DNA of 64,000 nt from Arthrobacter sp. B3I4 (GCF_030816855.1 NZ_JAUSYK010000001.1:248001-312000), one strand, 5' to 3'; positions 43,035 to 52,541 are shown, numbered from the stretch's first letter. Translations and numbers: made by a program. The notes: generated by a model from the letters alone, not told the origin.

Positions 43035-44867
43035 CTAGTGCGCGGACATACGTTCCTTCAAGGAATCCAGTTCGGCCTGCAACGCATCCGGCAGCGAGTC
43101 GCCGAACTTCGCGTACCACTCCTCGATGGAAGCCAGCTCGGCGTCCCACTCCTCGCGGTCGACGCGGACGGCGTCCTCCACGTGGGCGTGGGTCAGGTCC
43201 AGGCCGGTGACGTCCAGCGAATCTCCGGTGGGAACGTAGCCGATGGGAGTTTCGACGGCGTCGGCCTTGCCCTCAATGCGCTCGATGGCCCACTTGAGGA
43301 CCCGGGCGTTGTCGCCGAAGCCAGGCCAGGCGAAGCCGCCGTCGGCCGTGCGGCGGAACCAGTTCACCAGGAAGATGTGCGGCAGCCGCTCCGGGTTGGC
43401 CTTGCCCGAGACGCTGATCCAGTGCTTGAGGTAGTCGCCTGCGTCGTAGCCGATGAACGGCAGCATGGCCATCGGGTCGCGGCGGAGCACGCCGACCTGG
43501 CCGGAGGCAGCGGCCGTGGTCTCGGACGAAAGCGTCGAACCCATGAAGATGCCGTTGGTCCAGTCGCGGGCCTGGGTCACCAGGGGCACCGTCGTCTTGC
43601 GGCGGCCGCCGAAGAGAATCGCGGAAATCTCCACACCGTCCGGGTTGTAGTACTCCTCGGCCAGCATGTCGACCTGTGAGATCGGGGTGCAGAAGCGGGA
43701 GTTGGGGTGCGCGGCCGGCTTGTCCGACGCCGGGGTCCAGTCGTTGCCCTGCCAGTCGATCAGGTGCGCGGGAACTTCGTCGGTCATACCCTCCCACCAC
43801 ACGCCGCCGTCGTCGGTGAGGGCGACGTTGGTGAAGATGCTGTGGCCCTTGGCGATAGCCCGCATCGCATTCGGGTTGGTGCCCCAGCCGGTGCCCGGCG
43901 CGACACCGAACAGGCCGGCCTCCGGGTTGGTGGCCCGCAGCTCGCCTTCCTTGCCGATCCGCATCCAGGTGATGTCGTCGCCCAGGGTCTCCACATTCCA
44001 TCCGTCGATGGTGGGATCCAGCAGGGCGAGGTTGGTCTTGCCACAAGCGGAGGGGAACGCGGCGGACACGTAGTAATTCTTCTTCTCCGGCGAGGTCAGT
44101 TTCAGGATGAGCATGTGCTCGGCGAGCCAGCCCTCGTCCCGGGCCATGACAGAGGCGATGCGCAGCGCGTAGCACTTCTTGCCCAGCAGGGCGTTACCGC
44201 CGTAGCCAGAGCCGTAGGACCAGATGGAGCGCTCCTCGGGAAAGTGCACGATCCACTTTTCGGGATTGCAGGGCCAGGAGACGTCGGCCTGGCCGGCTTC
44301 CAGCGGCGCACCCAGCGAGTGCAGGGCGGGCACGAAAAAAGCGTTGGTTGCGGTGATCTTGTCCAGGACCTCGGTGCCGATCGTGGCCATGATCCGCATG
44401 GAAGCGACCACGTAGGCGCTGTCCGTGATCTCGACGCCGAACTTGGGATCCTCGGCGTCGAGGTGGCCCATGACGAACGGGATGACGTACATGGTGCGGC
44501 CCCGCATGGAGCCCCTGAACAAGCCGCGCAGCTTCTCTTTCATCTCCGCGGGCGCCATCCAGTTATTGGTGAAGCCCGCGTCGCGTTCGTTCTCCGAGCA
44601 GATAAAGGTCTGCTCTTCCACGCGGGCGACGTCGGCCGGGTCCGAGAACGCGGCGAAGGAATTCGGGAAGAGCTTCTCGTTCAGCCGGGTCAGGGTACCT
44701 GCGGCGACGAGCTCGTCCGTAAGCCGGGTGTTTTCGGCTTCGGTGCCATCAACCCAGTGGATCCGGTCCGGCTGGGTCAGGTCAGCTACCTCTTCAACCC
44801 ATGCCAGCAGTCCTGCATGGGTAGTGGGTGCTTTCTCAAGCAGCGGCAGTCGCGCCAGATCGCCCAT
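43035..44867 (-). CDS. pckG: phosphoenolpyruvate carboxykinase (GTP)
   Basis: 610 residues. [15 protein letters not shown] is the kinase (P-loop) motif, and [16 protein letters not shown] and the GTP-recognition region fit the GTP-dependent form used by actinobacteria. It interconverts oxaloacetate and PEP in the cytosol, drives gluconeogenesis. GGAAAGGGAACC precedes the ATG. A CRP/GlxR-like site lies 152 bases upstream. Monocistronic, ending at the bidirectional terminator. Confidence 0.97.
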   Translation of the reverse strand: MGDLARLPLLEKAPTTHAGLLAWVEEVADLTQPDRIHWVDGTEAENTRLTDELVAAGTLTRLNEKLFPNSFAAFSDPADVARVEEQTFICSENERDAGFTNNWMAPAEMKEKLRGLFRGSMRGRTMYVIPFVMGHLDAEDPKFGVEITDSAYVVASMRIMATIGTEVLDKITATNAFFVPALHSLGAPLEAGQADVSWPCNPEKWIVHFPEERSIWSYGSGYGGNALLGKKCYALRIASVMARDEGWLAEHMLILKLTSPEKKNYYVSAAFPSACGKTNLALLDPTIDGWNVETLGDDITWMRIGKEGELRATNPEAGLFGVAPGTGWGTNPNAMRAIAKGHSIFTNVALTDDGGVWWEGMTDEVPAHLIDWQGNDWTPASDKPAAHPNSRFCTPISQVDMLAEEYYNPDGVEISAILFGGRRKTTVPLVTQARDWTNGIFMGSTLSSETTAAASGQVGVLRRDPMAMLPFIGYDAGDYLKHWISVSGKANPERLPHIFLVNWFRRTADGGFAWPGFGDNARVLKWAIERIEGKADAVETPIGYVPTGDSLDVTGLDLTHAHVEDAVRVDREEWDAELASIEEWYAKFGDSLPDALQAELDSLKERMSAH

Positions 44868-45018
44868 TACGGTTCCCTTTCCTCGGGTTCAGTCGTGTGT
44901 CCTAAATGCTAGGTCGCGCCGGAGATTCAGATTCCGGGCCAACGGCGGGTTGATGATGGGTGTCCGCAGCAAAAACCGCGGGGATTCAAGGATTCCTGCG
45001 CCCGGAGCGCAGCTTTTA

Positions 45019-45046
45019 AGTGACTAAGGTCACATAGACCGGTCTA
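45019..45046. promoter_or_regulatory. CRP/GlxR-like site and adjoining palindrome upstream of pckG
   Basis: GTGA-CTAAGG-TCAC (45020-45033) fits the core of the CRP/GlxR consensus TGTGA-N6-TCACA. TAGACCGGTCTA (45035-45046), a 12-base palindrome, adjoins it. The site is 152 bases from the pckG start and also about 100 bases ahead of tRNA-Arg on the other strand. Confidence 0.5.
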
Positions 45047-45147
45047 GTCAGGCAGATTACAGGCCGGTGGATTTGGAACTATCGCCCCACCTCGCGTAAA
45101 GTAATTCGAGGTTCGGGGAGCGAGATACTCCGGAAAGAACCGAGAAT

Positions 45148-45221
<74 letters not shown>

Positions 45222-45230
45222 CAGAAATTA

Positions 45231-45263
45231 GATCCGCACCGGTCCGCCGGTGCGGATCTTTTT
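45231..45263 (+). terminator. terminator of tRNA-Arg
   Basis: GATCCGCACCGG (45231-45242) pairs perfectly with CCGGTGCGGATC (45247-45258) and is followed by TTTTT. Confidence 0.9.
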
Positions 45264-45385
45264 GTTTCCTCGGCGCATCCGGAAATCCGCGGCGGTTTTG
45301 GACGGGGGCGGCCCGGATCCGGGTTGCGCCGGGTCCGGAACCGCAGCGAACGCCGGACGGCGGACCGCAGGGTTAGGCTGATGCC

Positions 45386-46843
45386 ATGACGGCACAGGTT
45401 GAACGCGAATTCGATGTCATTGTTATCGGAGCCGGCGCCGTCGGCGAGAACGTCGCTGAACGCGTCGTTCAAGGCGGACTGACTGCGGTGCTCGTGGAGG
45501 CCGAACTGGTGGGCGGCGAGTGCTCCTACTGGGCCTGCATGCCGTCGAAGGCACTGCTCCGCCCCGGCACGGCGCTCCACGGCGCCCAGACCGTGCCCGG
45601 CGCCGAAGAAGCCGTCACCCGGGTACTGGACACGGCGGCGGTCCTGAAGCGGCGAAACTACTTTACGTCCAACTGGCAGGACGACAGCCAGGTCAAATGG
45701 GTCGAGGACACCGGAATCGAACTCATCCGCGGCCACGGCTGGATCACCGGCCGGCGCCGCGTCGAGGTGGCAGGCTCCGACGGAAACAGCTATGCCCTCG
45801 CCGCGCGCCGCGCCGTCGTCGTGGCAACCGGGTCCCGGCCCAGCATTCCTCCCATCGACGGCCTCAGTGACGTCGACTTCTGGACCACCCGGGAGGCCAC
45901 GTCCGCCCAGCACATTCCGGCCCGGCTCGGAGTACTTGGCGGCGGTGTTGCCGGCACCGAGCTTGCCCAGGCCTACGCGCGGCTCGGTTCGTCGGTGACG
46001 TTGGTGGCCCGCGGCAGCCTCCTCGGGGCCTTTCCGGCTCCGGCGGCCGAGCTCGTCCAGGCCGGGCTCCGGGCCGACGGCGTCCAGCTCCACCTCCACA
46101 CCGGAACGCACAGCGTCAAAGAGAACGACGACGGCTCCCTCACGCTGGCACTGGATGGCGGCCGCAGCGTGGCCGTCGACAAGCTGCTCGTGACCACAGG
46201 GCGGCACCCCGCCACGGAAGGGATCGGGCTGGAGAGCGTGGGACTGAACGCCGGCGAGGGAGAGCCCCCGCGGCTTAGGACCGATGCCAGCGGGCTCGTC
46301 CGGGAAGCTGACGGGAACGAGCACGAACCGTGGCTCTACGCTGTCGGTGACGCCGCCGGCAAGGTGATGCTGACCCATCAGGGCAAGTACGAGGCGCGCG
46401 CCACCGGTGACGCCATCGTCGCGCGGGCGGAAGGCACTCTTAGTGGCGAGCCGGCACCCTGGACCCGCTACGCCCAGACAGCGGATGACCATGCTGTTCC
46501 CAACGTGATCTTCACCGACCCGGAACTGGCCAACGTGGGCCGGAGCCTGGAGCAGGCACGGCGGGACGGCTACCAGGCGTCGTCCGTGGAGCTTCCCATC
46601 GAAGTGGCCGGATCCGCACTGCACTCCGAGCATTACAAGGGCTGGGCACAGCTGGTGGTTGATGAGGAACGCAAGGCGCTGCTGGGGGCGACCTTCGCCG
46701 GCCCTGACGTGGCCGAACTCCTGCACGCCGCCACGATCGCCGTCGTCGGCGAAGTCCCGCTGGACCGGCTCTGGCACGCCGTGCCGTCCTACCCCACCAT
46801 CAGCGAGGTGTGGCTCCGGCTGCTGGAGAAGTACGGCCTGTAA
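45386..46843 (+). CDS. pyridine nucleotide-disulfide oxidoreductase (class I)
   Basis: 485 residues. FAD motif VIVIGAGAVGENVAERV, redox disulfide GGECSYWACMPSKALLRP (Cys about 51 and 56), NAD motif LGVLGGGVAGTELAQAYARLG and the C-terminal dimer domain from about 350. The residues fit the dihydrolipoamide dehydrogenase/mercuric reductase superfamily, but the second-domain His-Glu pair of lipoamide dehydrogenase (HxHP) is not seen at the C-terminus (LWHAVPSYPT), so the substrate may be another disulfide or quinone. Single gene, closed by a long hairpin. Confidence 0.9.
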   Translation: MTAQVEREFDVIVIGAGAVGENVAERVVQGGLTAVLVEAELVGGECSYWACMPSKALLRPGTALHGAQTVPGAEEAVTRVLDTAAVLKRRNYFTSNWQDDSQVKWVEDTGIELIRGHGWITGRRRVEVAGSDGNSYALAARRAVVVATGSRPSIPPIDGLSDVDFWTTREATSAQHIPARLGVLGGGVAGTELAQAYARLGSSVTLVARGSLLGAFPAPAAELVQAGLRADGVQLHLHTGTHSVKENDDGSLTLALDGGRSVAVDKLLVTTGRHPATEGIGLESVGLNAGEGEPPRLRTDASGLVREADGNEHEPWLYAVGDAAGKVMLTHQGKYEARATGDAIVARAEGTLSGEPAPWTRYAQTADDHAVPNVIFTDPELANVGRSLEQARRDGYQASSVELPIEVAGSALHSEHYKGWAQLVVDEERKALLGATFAGPDVAELLHAATIAVVGEVPLDRLWHAVPSYPTISEVWLRLLEKYGL

Positions 46844-46846
46844 GGC

Positions 46847-46906
46847 GCGAACGGACAGTTGAGGCCCCGGAACCCGGCGGTTCCGGGGCCTCAAGTGTCC
46901 GTTCGC
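46847..46906. terminator. 27-base near-perfect inverted repeat behind the disulfide reductase
   Basis: 46847-46873 pairs with 46880-46906 with one mismatch and a 6-base loop. It follows the stop codon by 4 bases. There is no T tail, so it may also be a dispersed intergenic palindrome. Confidence 0.7.
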
Positions 46907-46919
46907 ACACATCTATTTG

Positions 46920-46935
46920 AACTGACCGGTCAGTT
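46920..46935. promoter_or_regulatory. perfect 16-base palindrome, TetR operator over the promoter
   Basis: AACTGACCGGTCAGTT. A -10-like GATACT lies at 46952-46957; the matching -35 position falls inside the palindrome. The downstream operon ends in a TetR gene (49714), its probable binder. Confidence 0.75.
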
Positions 46936-46976
46936 TAGTTAGCCTTGAAGCAGATACTTTCTGCGAAAGGCTTTTC

Positions 46977-47654
46977 TTGCTCTGCGTACAACAGCTCACC
47001 GTGAAGGGCCGCCGGGACGCCCTGCTCCCGCCCACCTCGCTGGAGGCGGCGGCGGGCGATCTTCTGCTCGTGACCGGCAAGCGCCAGGACCAGCGCACCG
47101 CCCTGGCCCTGGCCCTCACCGGCAGGATGAAACCCACCGCCGGCAGCGTCGCCTGGGACGGCCAGACGAAAATCAGGCAGCTGCGGCTGGCCAGCGCCGT
47201 CGTGGATGCCCCCGGCGTCAACGAGCCCGAGCAGCACCTCAGCGTCCGTGACCTGGTCACCGAAGACCTGGCCCTGGTCCCCCGCCGGTACCGCGGCACG
47301 TTACTCAGTACGCCCTGGCTCAAGGTCAACCGCTTCGAAGACATCGCCGGTTCCTGGGCGGACGACCTGCCCGCAGACCGCCGCCTCGAGCTGCTGACGG
47401 CCCTGGCCCTGGCGAATCCGCATACCGACCTGCTGGTGGTCGACTCCCCCGACCGGCACAGCGGCGATCCGGCCGACTGGCTGCCGCGGCTCCGGGAGCT
47501 CGCGTTCGACGCCGGACGCCCGCTCGCCGTCGTCGCTACCGTCGCCAGCGTTCCGGCGGGCTGGACCGGTCCAGTCGCGACCATCGGAAACGCTGATATT
47601 GCCCCCGAACCGACCGCCGATGTTCTTGAACCCGAAACCGAGGATGCCCGATGA
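46977..47654 (+). CDS. degenerate ABC transporter ATPase subunit
   Basis: 225 residues, TTG start after GAAAGG. It has the ABC layout, but the Walker A region is VTGKRQDQRTALALALTG instead of GxxGxGK(S/T), the LSGGQ signature is replaced by DLPADRRLELL, and Walker B DLLVVDSPD has Ser in place of the catalytic Glu. ATP hydrolysis is therefore doubtful. Its stop overlaps by 4 bases the ATG of a YhgE/Pip membrane protein, so the pair forms a unit. It may bind nucleotide as a regulator or scaffold of that protein. Confidence 0.85.
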   Translation: MLCVQQLTVKGRRDALLPPTSLEAAAGDLLLVTGKRQDQRTALALALTGRMKPTAGSVAWDGQTKIRQLRLASAVVDAPGVNEPEQHLSVRDLVTEDLALVPRRYRGTLLSTPWLKVNRFEDIAGSWADDLPADRRLELLTALALANPHTDLLVVDSPDRHSGDPADWLPRLRELAFDAGRPLAVVATVASVPAGWTGPVATIGNADIAPEPTADVLEPETEDAR

Positions 47655-49717
47655 CTGTGTTGCGGCTGGCCCGCTCCGAACTCAAGCGCATGACCGGCGG
47701 CCTACTGCCGAAGCTGACGATCCTGGCGCTGACCCTGGTACCGCTGCTCTACGGCGCGGTGTACCTGTACGCGAACTGGGACCCGTACGGCAAGCTGAAC
47801 CAGATCGACGCCGCCCTGGTGGTGGAGGACACCGGGGCCAGCTCCGCTGACGGCTCCCGGCTGGACGCCGGCCGCAAGGTCGCCGACAGCCTGGTGGACG
47901 GGCACGTCTTCAACTGGCAAACCGTCACCAGCACGGATGTCGCGGACGAGGGCGTGAGCAGCGGCAAATACGCCTTCGCCCTGAAGATCCCCCGTGATTT
48001 CTCCGCCAACCTGGTGTCACCGGGTAACTTCGACGCGGCCAACCAGGCCATGTTGAATGTCACCACCAATGACGCCAACAACTACCTGCTCGGCACCATC
48101 GTCGACAAGCTCACCACCGCTGTCCACGCCACCGTGGCGAAGGAAGTGGGCGAGGAGACCGCCAACCAGTTGCTCACCGGCTTCGGAACCATACATTCCC
48201 AGATGCTCAAAGCCGCCGACGGCGCCCACGAGCTGGCCAGCGGAGTGTCCTCGGTCCATGAGGGAGCCACCAGCCTGCATCAAGGCACCTCGGCGCTCAG
48301 GAACGGAAGCGGTGAGCTGGTGGCCGGCGAGCGCAAGCTCCTGGACGGCGCGAACGCCCTCAACGCCGGGGCGGGGCAACTGTCCGCGGGCCTGGGCCAG
48401 CTACAGGACAAGACCTCCACGCTGCCAGCCGACTCCCAGCGGCTGGCCGACGGCGCCGCCCAGGTCGCTGCCGGAAACGCGGCACTGAACACCAAGTTCC
48501 AGACCATTGCGGGACAGCTCGCCGCCGCGGAGCAGGCCTCCGCGGCGGCCGCAGCGCAGGCACAGCGCGCCAGGGTGGTGGATTCGACGAACCGGCTGGT
48601 TGCCGCCGGGACAATCAACCAGACCCAGGCCGACGCCATGCTGGCTGACTACGACGCTCATCCTGCCGCGGCGCCCTCCGTGTCTTCCGGGCCCGCTGGC
48701 GCCCTCACGGGCGCCGCAGCGCAGGTCCAGCAGCTCGCGGACGGCTCGGCTGCGGTCAGCAACGGAGCATCCCGGCTGGCGGCAGCGGCCCCCGCCCTGA
48801 CGGAGGCGGTCGGTCAGGCCTCCGCGGGTGCTGGCCAGCTGGCCGGCGGCTCTGCAGACCTCGCCGCCGGCCAGCAGAACGCCCTGGCGGGTGCGGAGAA
48901 GCTGTCCCAGGGCGCCCAGCAGCTCGACGACGGCGCGGCGCAGCTCGACAGCGGTTCGGCTAGCGCGGCCGATGGCGCCGGAACGCTCGCCGGCGAATTG
49001 GCCACGGGCGCCGGGAAGGTCCCCAACCCTGACGACGCGCAAAAGGACAGCGTCGCCAAGGTCATGGCGGATCCGGTGGCTGTCAGCAATGTCTCGCAGG
49101 CCAAGGCGGGGTCCTACGGCGCCGGCCTGGCGCCGTTCTTCCTCACCCTGGCGCTGTGGATCGGGGTCTTCATGCTGATCCAGGCCATGCGCCCGGTGAC
49201 GCAGCGCGCCCTCGCGTCCAACGCGCCGTCGTGGAAGATCGCCGTCGGAGGCTGGCTGCCGTTCCTCACCGTCGCCGCCGTCCAGGCCAGCCTGCTGACC
49301 CTGGTGGTCGACGTCGGGCTCGGTCTGGATCCTGCCCATCCGGTGCTGATGTGGGTCCTGATGCTCGCCGCCGCCATGGCGTTCAGTGCCATCATCCAAG
49401 GTGTGGTGGCGCTGCTCGGCTCCCCCGGGAAACTTGTGGTCCTGATTCTGCTGGTCCTGCAGCTGGTCTCCTCCGGCGGAACCTTCCCCTGGCAGACCAC
49501 GCCGGAGCCGCTGCACGTGGTGCACCAGCTCCTGCCGATGGGCTATGTGGTCGGCGGCATGCGGCACCTGATCTACGGAGCAGACCTGGCCGGAATCGTG
49601 CCCACGATGCTGGGCCTGGTTGGCTACACTTTGCTGGGACTGGCAATGTCCGCCGTCGCCGTCCGGAAGCACAAGTTCTGGACACTCAAGACCCTAAAGC
49701 CGGAGATAGCCGTATGA
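47651..49717 (+). CDS. YhgE/Pip family membrane protein
   Basis: 688 residues. One N-terminal helix (about 15-38), a long extracellular part (about 40-480) full of heptad-like repeats of the form GAxxLxxGxxxL (e.g. DGAHELASGVSSVHEGATSL, GAGQLSAGLGQL, GAAQLDSGSA), and about five C-terminal helices (495-670) resembling ABC-2 permeases. This is the YhgE/Pip domain plan, known from phage infection protein of lactococci and EsaA. It is sandwiched between the degenerate ATPase gene and a TetR gene with ATGA overlaps on both sides. Substrate unknown. Confidence 0.92.
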   Translation: MTVLRLARSELKRMTGGLLPKLTILALTLVPLLYGAVYLYANWDPYGKLNQIDAALVVEDTGASSADGSRLDAGRKVADSLVDGHVFNWQTVTSTDVADEGVSSGKYAFALKIPRDFSANLVSPGNFDAANQAMLNVTTNDANNYLLGTIVDKLTTAVHATVAKEVGEETANQLLTGFGTIHSQMLKAADGAHELASGVSSVHEGATSLHQGTSALRNGSGELVAGERKLLDGANALNAGAGQLSAGLGQLQDKTSTLPADSQRLADGAAQVAAGNAALNTKFQTIAGQLAAAEQASAAAAAQAQRARVVDSTNRLVAAGTINQTQADAMLADYDAHPAAAPSVSSGPAGALTGAAAQVQQLADGSAAVSNGASRLAAAAPALTEAVGQASAGAGQLAGGSADLAAGQQNALAGAEKLSQGAQQLDDGAAQLDSGSASAADGAGTLAGELATGAGKVPNPDDAQKDSVAKVMADPVAVSNVSQAKAGSYGAGLAPFFLTLALWIGVFMLIQAMRPVTQRALASNAPSWKIAVGGWLPFLTVAAVQASLLTLVVDVGLGLDPAHPVLMWVLMLAAAMAFSAIIQGVVALLGSPGKLVVLILLVLQLVSSGGTFPWQTTPEPLHVVHQLLPMGYVVGGMRHLIYGADLAGIVPTMLGLVGYTLLGLAMSAVAVRKHKFWTLKTLKPEIAV

Positions 49718-50352
49718 GCCTGCCCAGTCCGACCGCGGAATCCGGGTCCGACGCCGGCAAGAAGCTCCGCCCGGGCCGCACCAATGCCACCAAGCAAAAG
49801 TTGTTCGAGGCCTCGATGGAGCTGATTGGCGAGCGGGGGGCCGCGGGCGTGACGGTCGATGAGATCGCGGCGGCGGCCGGGGTCTCAAAGGGCACGGTGT
49901 ATTACAACTTCGGCAGCAAGTCGGACCTGATCGCGCAGCTGCTGCGGCACGGCGTGGACATTTTGATGGCGCGGCTGCTGAGCGTTGAAGATGAGGCCGC
50001 GGATCCGCTGGCCGCTATGGATGAGATGATCGGCCAGGCCATGGACTTCATGGCCGAGTATCCCTCGTTCGCCCGGTTGTGGGTCAGCGAGAACTGGCGG
50101 ACCCCGAGTGAGTGGCAGGACACCTTTGCCGAGCTTCGCGGCCGTCTCCTCGGCGTCATCGGCGCCGCGATCGAGGCCGTTGAGGCGAAGTATGCCGTCG
50201 ACCCCGGAATTTCCCGCGGCAGCCTGGAGACAGCGATCTTCGGTGCATGCTTCGTGGTGGGACTGGACCGCCAGACCTACCACCCCGAGCGCACCCGGGC
50301 GCAAAGCGTCGCCGCGATCATGGCCAGCATGCGTGGCTACGTCGTGAAGTAG
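49714..50352 (+). CDS. TetR family repressor of the YhgE operon
   Basis: 212 residues. Helix-turn-helix at about 24-70 (RTNATKQKLFEASMELIGERG, AAAAGVSKGTVYYNFGSKSDL), C-terminal ligand domain 75-210. Its ATG overlaps the YhgE stop by 4 bases. The operon's promoter carries a perfect 16-base palindrome, which is the expected operator. Acting as a self-limiting repressor is inferred from this arrangement. Confidence 0.92.
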   Translation: MSLPSPTAESGSDAGKKLRPGRTNATKQKLFEASMELIGERGAAGVTVDEIAAAAGVSKGTVYYNFGSKSDLIAQLLRHGVDILMARLLSVEDEAADPLAAMDEMIGQAMDFMAEYPSFARLWVSENWRTPSEWQDTFAELRGRLLGVIGAAIEAVEAKYAVDPGISRGSLETAIFGACFVVGLDRQTYHPERTRAQSVAAIMASMRGYVVK

Positions 50353-50376
50353 TCCTCCTCAGGGATGATTAGTCCC

Positions 50377-51051
50377 ATGCGTCACATGGGTAAGAGCGGC
50401 AGGACTGCCATTGGTGCGTCCGTGGCGGCGCTGGCGCTGCTCGTGCTCACCGGCGCCACCCTGCACGAGACGGTGGCGCTCTGGTTCCTGGCTGCCTCGG
50501 CGCTGGCGTACGTCGCCTGCGTGGCGGAGGTGGTAATCCGACGGCGGCACAAGACTCTGCTGGCCAGCGGGATCGGCAGCGTTCTGTTCATCGCCTTCGG
50601 CATCGCGTTCCTGCGCCAGTGGGGACTGGCCTTCAACGCGGACCCGGACGCGCTTTCCACCCGGGTGGATACCGAACACCCGGACCTCTACTTCTATCTT
50701 GCGGTGGCTGCCGGGGCGGCGACGCTGCTCCTGCTGCTTGCCGGCACGGTGTTGCCCGGCCGGGGCAACGCGGCCCGATCGGGCTATAGGTCCCGGCAGC
50801 CCGCTGCCACTTCCCGCCCGGCCGCGCGTCAAACCGCTTCCGGGCCTGCTTCCCGGCCCGTCGGCCGGCCCGTCGCCCGACCCGCGGTCCGGGCATCGGG
50901 GACGCGCACCGCGGCGCCGCGGGCCTCCGCGGCCAAACCTGCCGCACCTCGGGCATCCGCGGCCAAACCGGCCGCACCCCGGGCATCCGCGGCCAAACCG
51001 GCCGCCAAGGTCCCGGTCCGGCCCTCCGCCAAGGCTCCCACCCGGCGTTGA
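50377..51051 (+). CDS. membrane protein with Ala/Pro/Lys-rich repeat tail
   Basis: 224 residues. Four hydrophobic helices (about 10-30, 33-52, 63-80, 105-127) and a basic C-terminus of about 100 residues of low complexity containing three copies of AAPRASAAKP-like decapeptides. The ATG at 50377 is preferred; 50365 and 50386 are alternatives. The tail is DNA- or polymer-binding in composition and would be cytosolic. The 3' end overlaps the convergent EamA gene by 223 bases. Confidence 0.7.
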   Translation: MRHMGKSGRTAIGASVAALALLVLTGATLHETVALWFLAASALAYVACVAEVVIRRRHKTLLASGIGSVLFIAFGIAFLRQWGLAFNADPDALSTRVDTEHPDLYFYLAVAAGAATLLLLLAGTVLPGRGNAARSGYRSRQPAATSRPAARQTASGPASRPVGRPVARPAVRASGTRTAAPRASAAKPAAPRASAAKPAAPRASAAKPAAKVPVRPSAKAPTRR

Positions 51052-51977
51052 TCGGGGCGTTGATCGGGCCCGGCGTCGGGCAGGACACCCTGACTGCCGC
51101 CTGGACCCACACCCCGGCCGCGCAGCACAGCGGTTGCCACCCCGGCCAGGAGCAGCAGACCGCCCGCCACGTCAGCGGCCGAGGGTACCTCGGACAGGAC
51201 CAGCCACGCCGTCGTCATCCCCACCACCGGGACCAGCAGCGTGAACGGAACGACGGCGGAAGAGGGATACAGTCCCAGCAGGCGGTTCCAGATTCCATAG
51301 CCCACGAGGGAACCGAAGACGGCGGTGTAGAGAGCACTGATCACCGTCACCGGTTGCAGGTCCAGCAGGGCCGCCGATACCGCCGCGGGCCCGTCCACCA
51401 ACAGCGAAAGACCGGCGAGGGGCACCGGCACCACAGCGCCGGACCACACCACGAGCCCCAGCCCGGAAGCGGCCTTTGCCTTGCGGGCCACGATGTTGCC
51501 GCCGGCCCAGGACAGGGCCGCTGCCAGCACGATCAGCAGCGGCAATAGCGGGGCGACCAGGCTTCGGCCCACGGCGACGACGGCCAGCCCGGCAATTCCA
51601 AGGACAACTCCCGCAACTTGCCGCCGGGTCGGTCTTTCGGCGAGGATTCCGGCGGCCAGCAGGACCGTCAGCAGCACCTGGGCCTGCAGCACCAGCGACG
51701 CGAGACCCGCGGGCATGCCCAGGGCCATGGCCAGGTAGAGCAGCCCGAACTGTCCCGCACTCATCAACAGTCCGACGCCGATGATCGCCTTCCAGCTGAC
51801 GTCCGGTTTTCGGATGAAAAAGATGCAGGGGAACACCACGAGGGTGAAACGCATGGCAACGAACAACAGCGGGGGCATCTGGGCTCCCGCGGGGTGCAGG
51901 CCGAGGTCAATCGCGACGAAGTTGATGCCCCACAGCACGGCCACCAGCAGGGCGAGCCCGGAATGACGGGGGCTCAT
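50829..51977 (-). CDS. EamA-type drug/metabolite transporter with antisense-overlapping tail
   Basis: 382 residues. Ten membrane helices in two repeats of five occupy about residues 5-290 (LALLVAVLWGINFVAIDLGL; VVPFTLLVPVVGM), the EamA/RhtA plan of amino-acid or metabolite exporters. Typical members end near 300; here about 90 low-complexity residues follow (GLAADARGAA repeats) because the frame runs on through the 30-base repeats of the opposing gene. The ordinary stop has probably been lost, or the true end is earlier by error. It is likely an O-acetylserine/cysteine-type exporter, which is inference. Confidence 0.85.
   Translation of the reverse strand: MSPRHSGLALLVAVLWGINFVAIDLGLHPAGAQMPPLLFVAMRFTLVVFPCIFFIRKPDVSWKAIIGVGLLMSAGQFGLLYLAMALGMPAGLASLVLQAQVLLTVLLAAGILAERPTRRQVAGVVLGIAGLAVVAVGRSLVAPLLPLLIVLAAALSWAGGNIVARKAKAASGLGLVVWSGAVVPVPLAGLSLLVDGPAAVSAALLDLQPVTVISALYTAVFGSLVGYGIWNRLLGLYPSSAVVPFTLLVPVVGMTTAWLVLSEVPSAADVAGGLLLLAGVATAVLRGRGVGPGGSQGVLPDAGPDQRPDQRRVGALAEGRTGTLAAGLAADARGAAGLAADARGAAGLAAEARGAAVRVPDARTAGRATGRPTGREAGPEAV
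50911..51000. repeat. three tandem copies of a 30-base unit
   Basis: Units at 50911-50940, 50941-50970 and 50971-51000; the last two differ at one position, the first at several. They encode ASAAKPAAPR on the plus strand and GLAADARGAA on the minus strand. Confidence 0.92.
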
Positions 51978-52007
51978 CGTGCTGGCGGCCGCGGTCCCTC
52001 CAGCGGC

Positions 52008-52541
52008 TCAGAGATTGCGGGGCCGCTCACCGTGCTGGCCGTCGGTGTCGTGCCGCTCGGCCGTCGTTTCCTCGTGGATCACCGTGGTGTCCTCGGTTCC
52101 TGCCGGACGAACGCGGTCGGTCCGGTCCCTGCGAAGCTCTTCGTGTTGGGCGTCGTGAGCATGCGAGTCGCCTGAGTGCTCATTATGGATTCGTTCGCCG
52201 TCCTTGCCCGTCTTGACGTCCGGGTCGACGTGGTCTGCCTTGCGGAGCTGCTCCTGGGCGCCGGCCCTGACACTTTCGGCCTCCTGCTGGGTACCCTGGG
52301 CCTGCCGCCGCAGGCGTTCGGCTTCCACTTCGGCGGCCTTGGCATCGGCATCCGCCCGCGCGGCCTTTGCCTCGTGCTCCCTTGCGGCCAGTTGGTCGGC
52401 TTCCGCCTTCTCGCGCATTTCCGCGGCACGGTTCCGGTCCGCGACGGTCTTGCGCTTCCGGCCCATACTGACCACCACAGCGATGATCGCGAGCACTACT
52501 ACGATGCCGATAATGATCCACACAAGCTGTCCTGAATCCAC
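52008..52541 (-). CDS. membrane-anchored coiled-coil protein
   Basis: 177 residues, GTG start after AAGGTGG. One N-terminal helix (about 4-26, WIIIGIVVVLAIIAVVV) is followed by a charged Ala/Glu/Arg coiled coil (about 30-105, RNRAAEMREKAEADQLAAREH) and a polar acidic-basic tail with His-rich stretches (SGDSHAHDAQHEEL). The layout is common in Micrococcaceae hypothetical proteins; a cytosolic membrane scaffold is the most that can be said. Confidence 0.78.
   Translation of the reverse strand: MDSGQLVWIIIGIVVVLAIIAVVVSMGRKRKTVADRNRAAEMREKAEADQLAAREHEAKAARADADAKAAEVEAERLRRQAQGTQQEAESVRAGAQEQLRKADHVDPDVKTGKDGERIHNEHSGDSHAHDAQHEELRRDRTDRVRPAGTEDTTVIHEETTAERHDTDGQHGERPRNL

Noticed and set aside
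50911..51000. Possible CRISPR or minisatellite
   Set aside because: Units are contiguous with no spacers and lie in two reading frames, so it is a coding tandem repeat.
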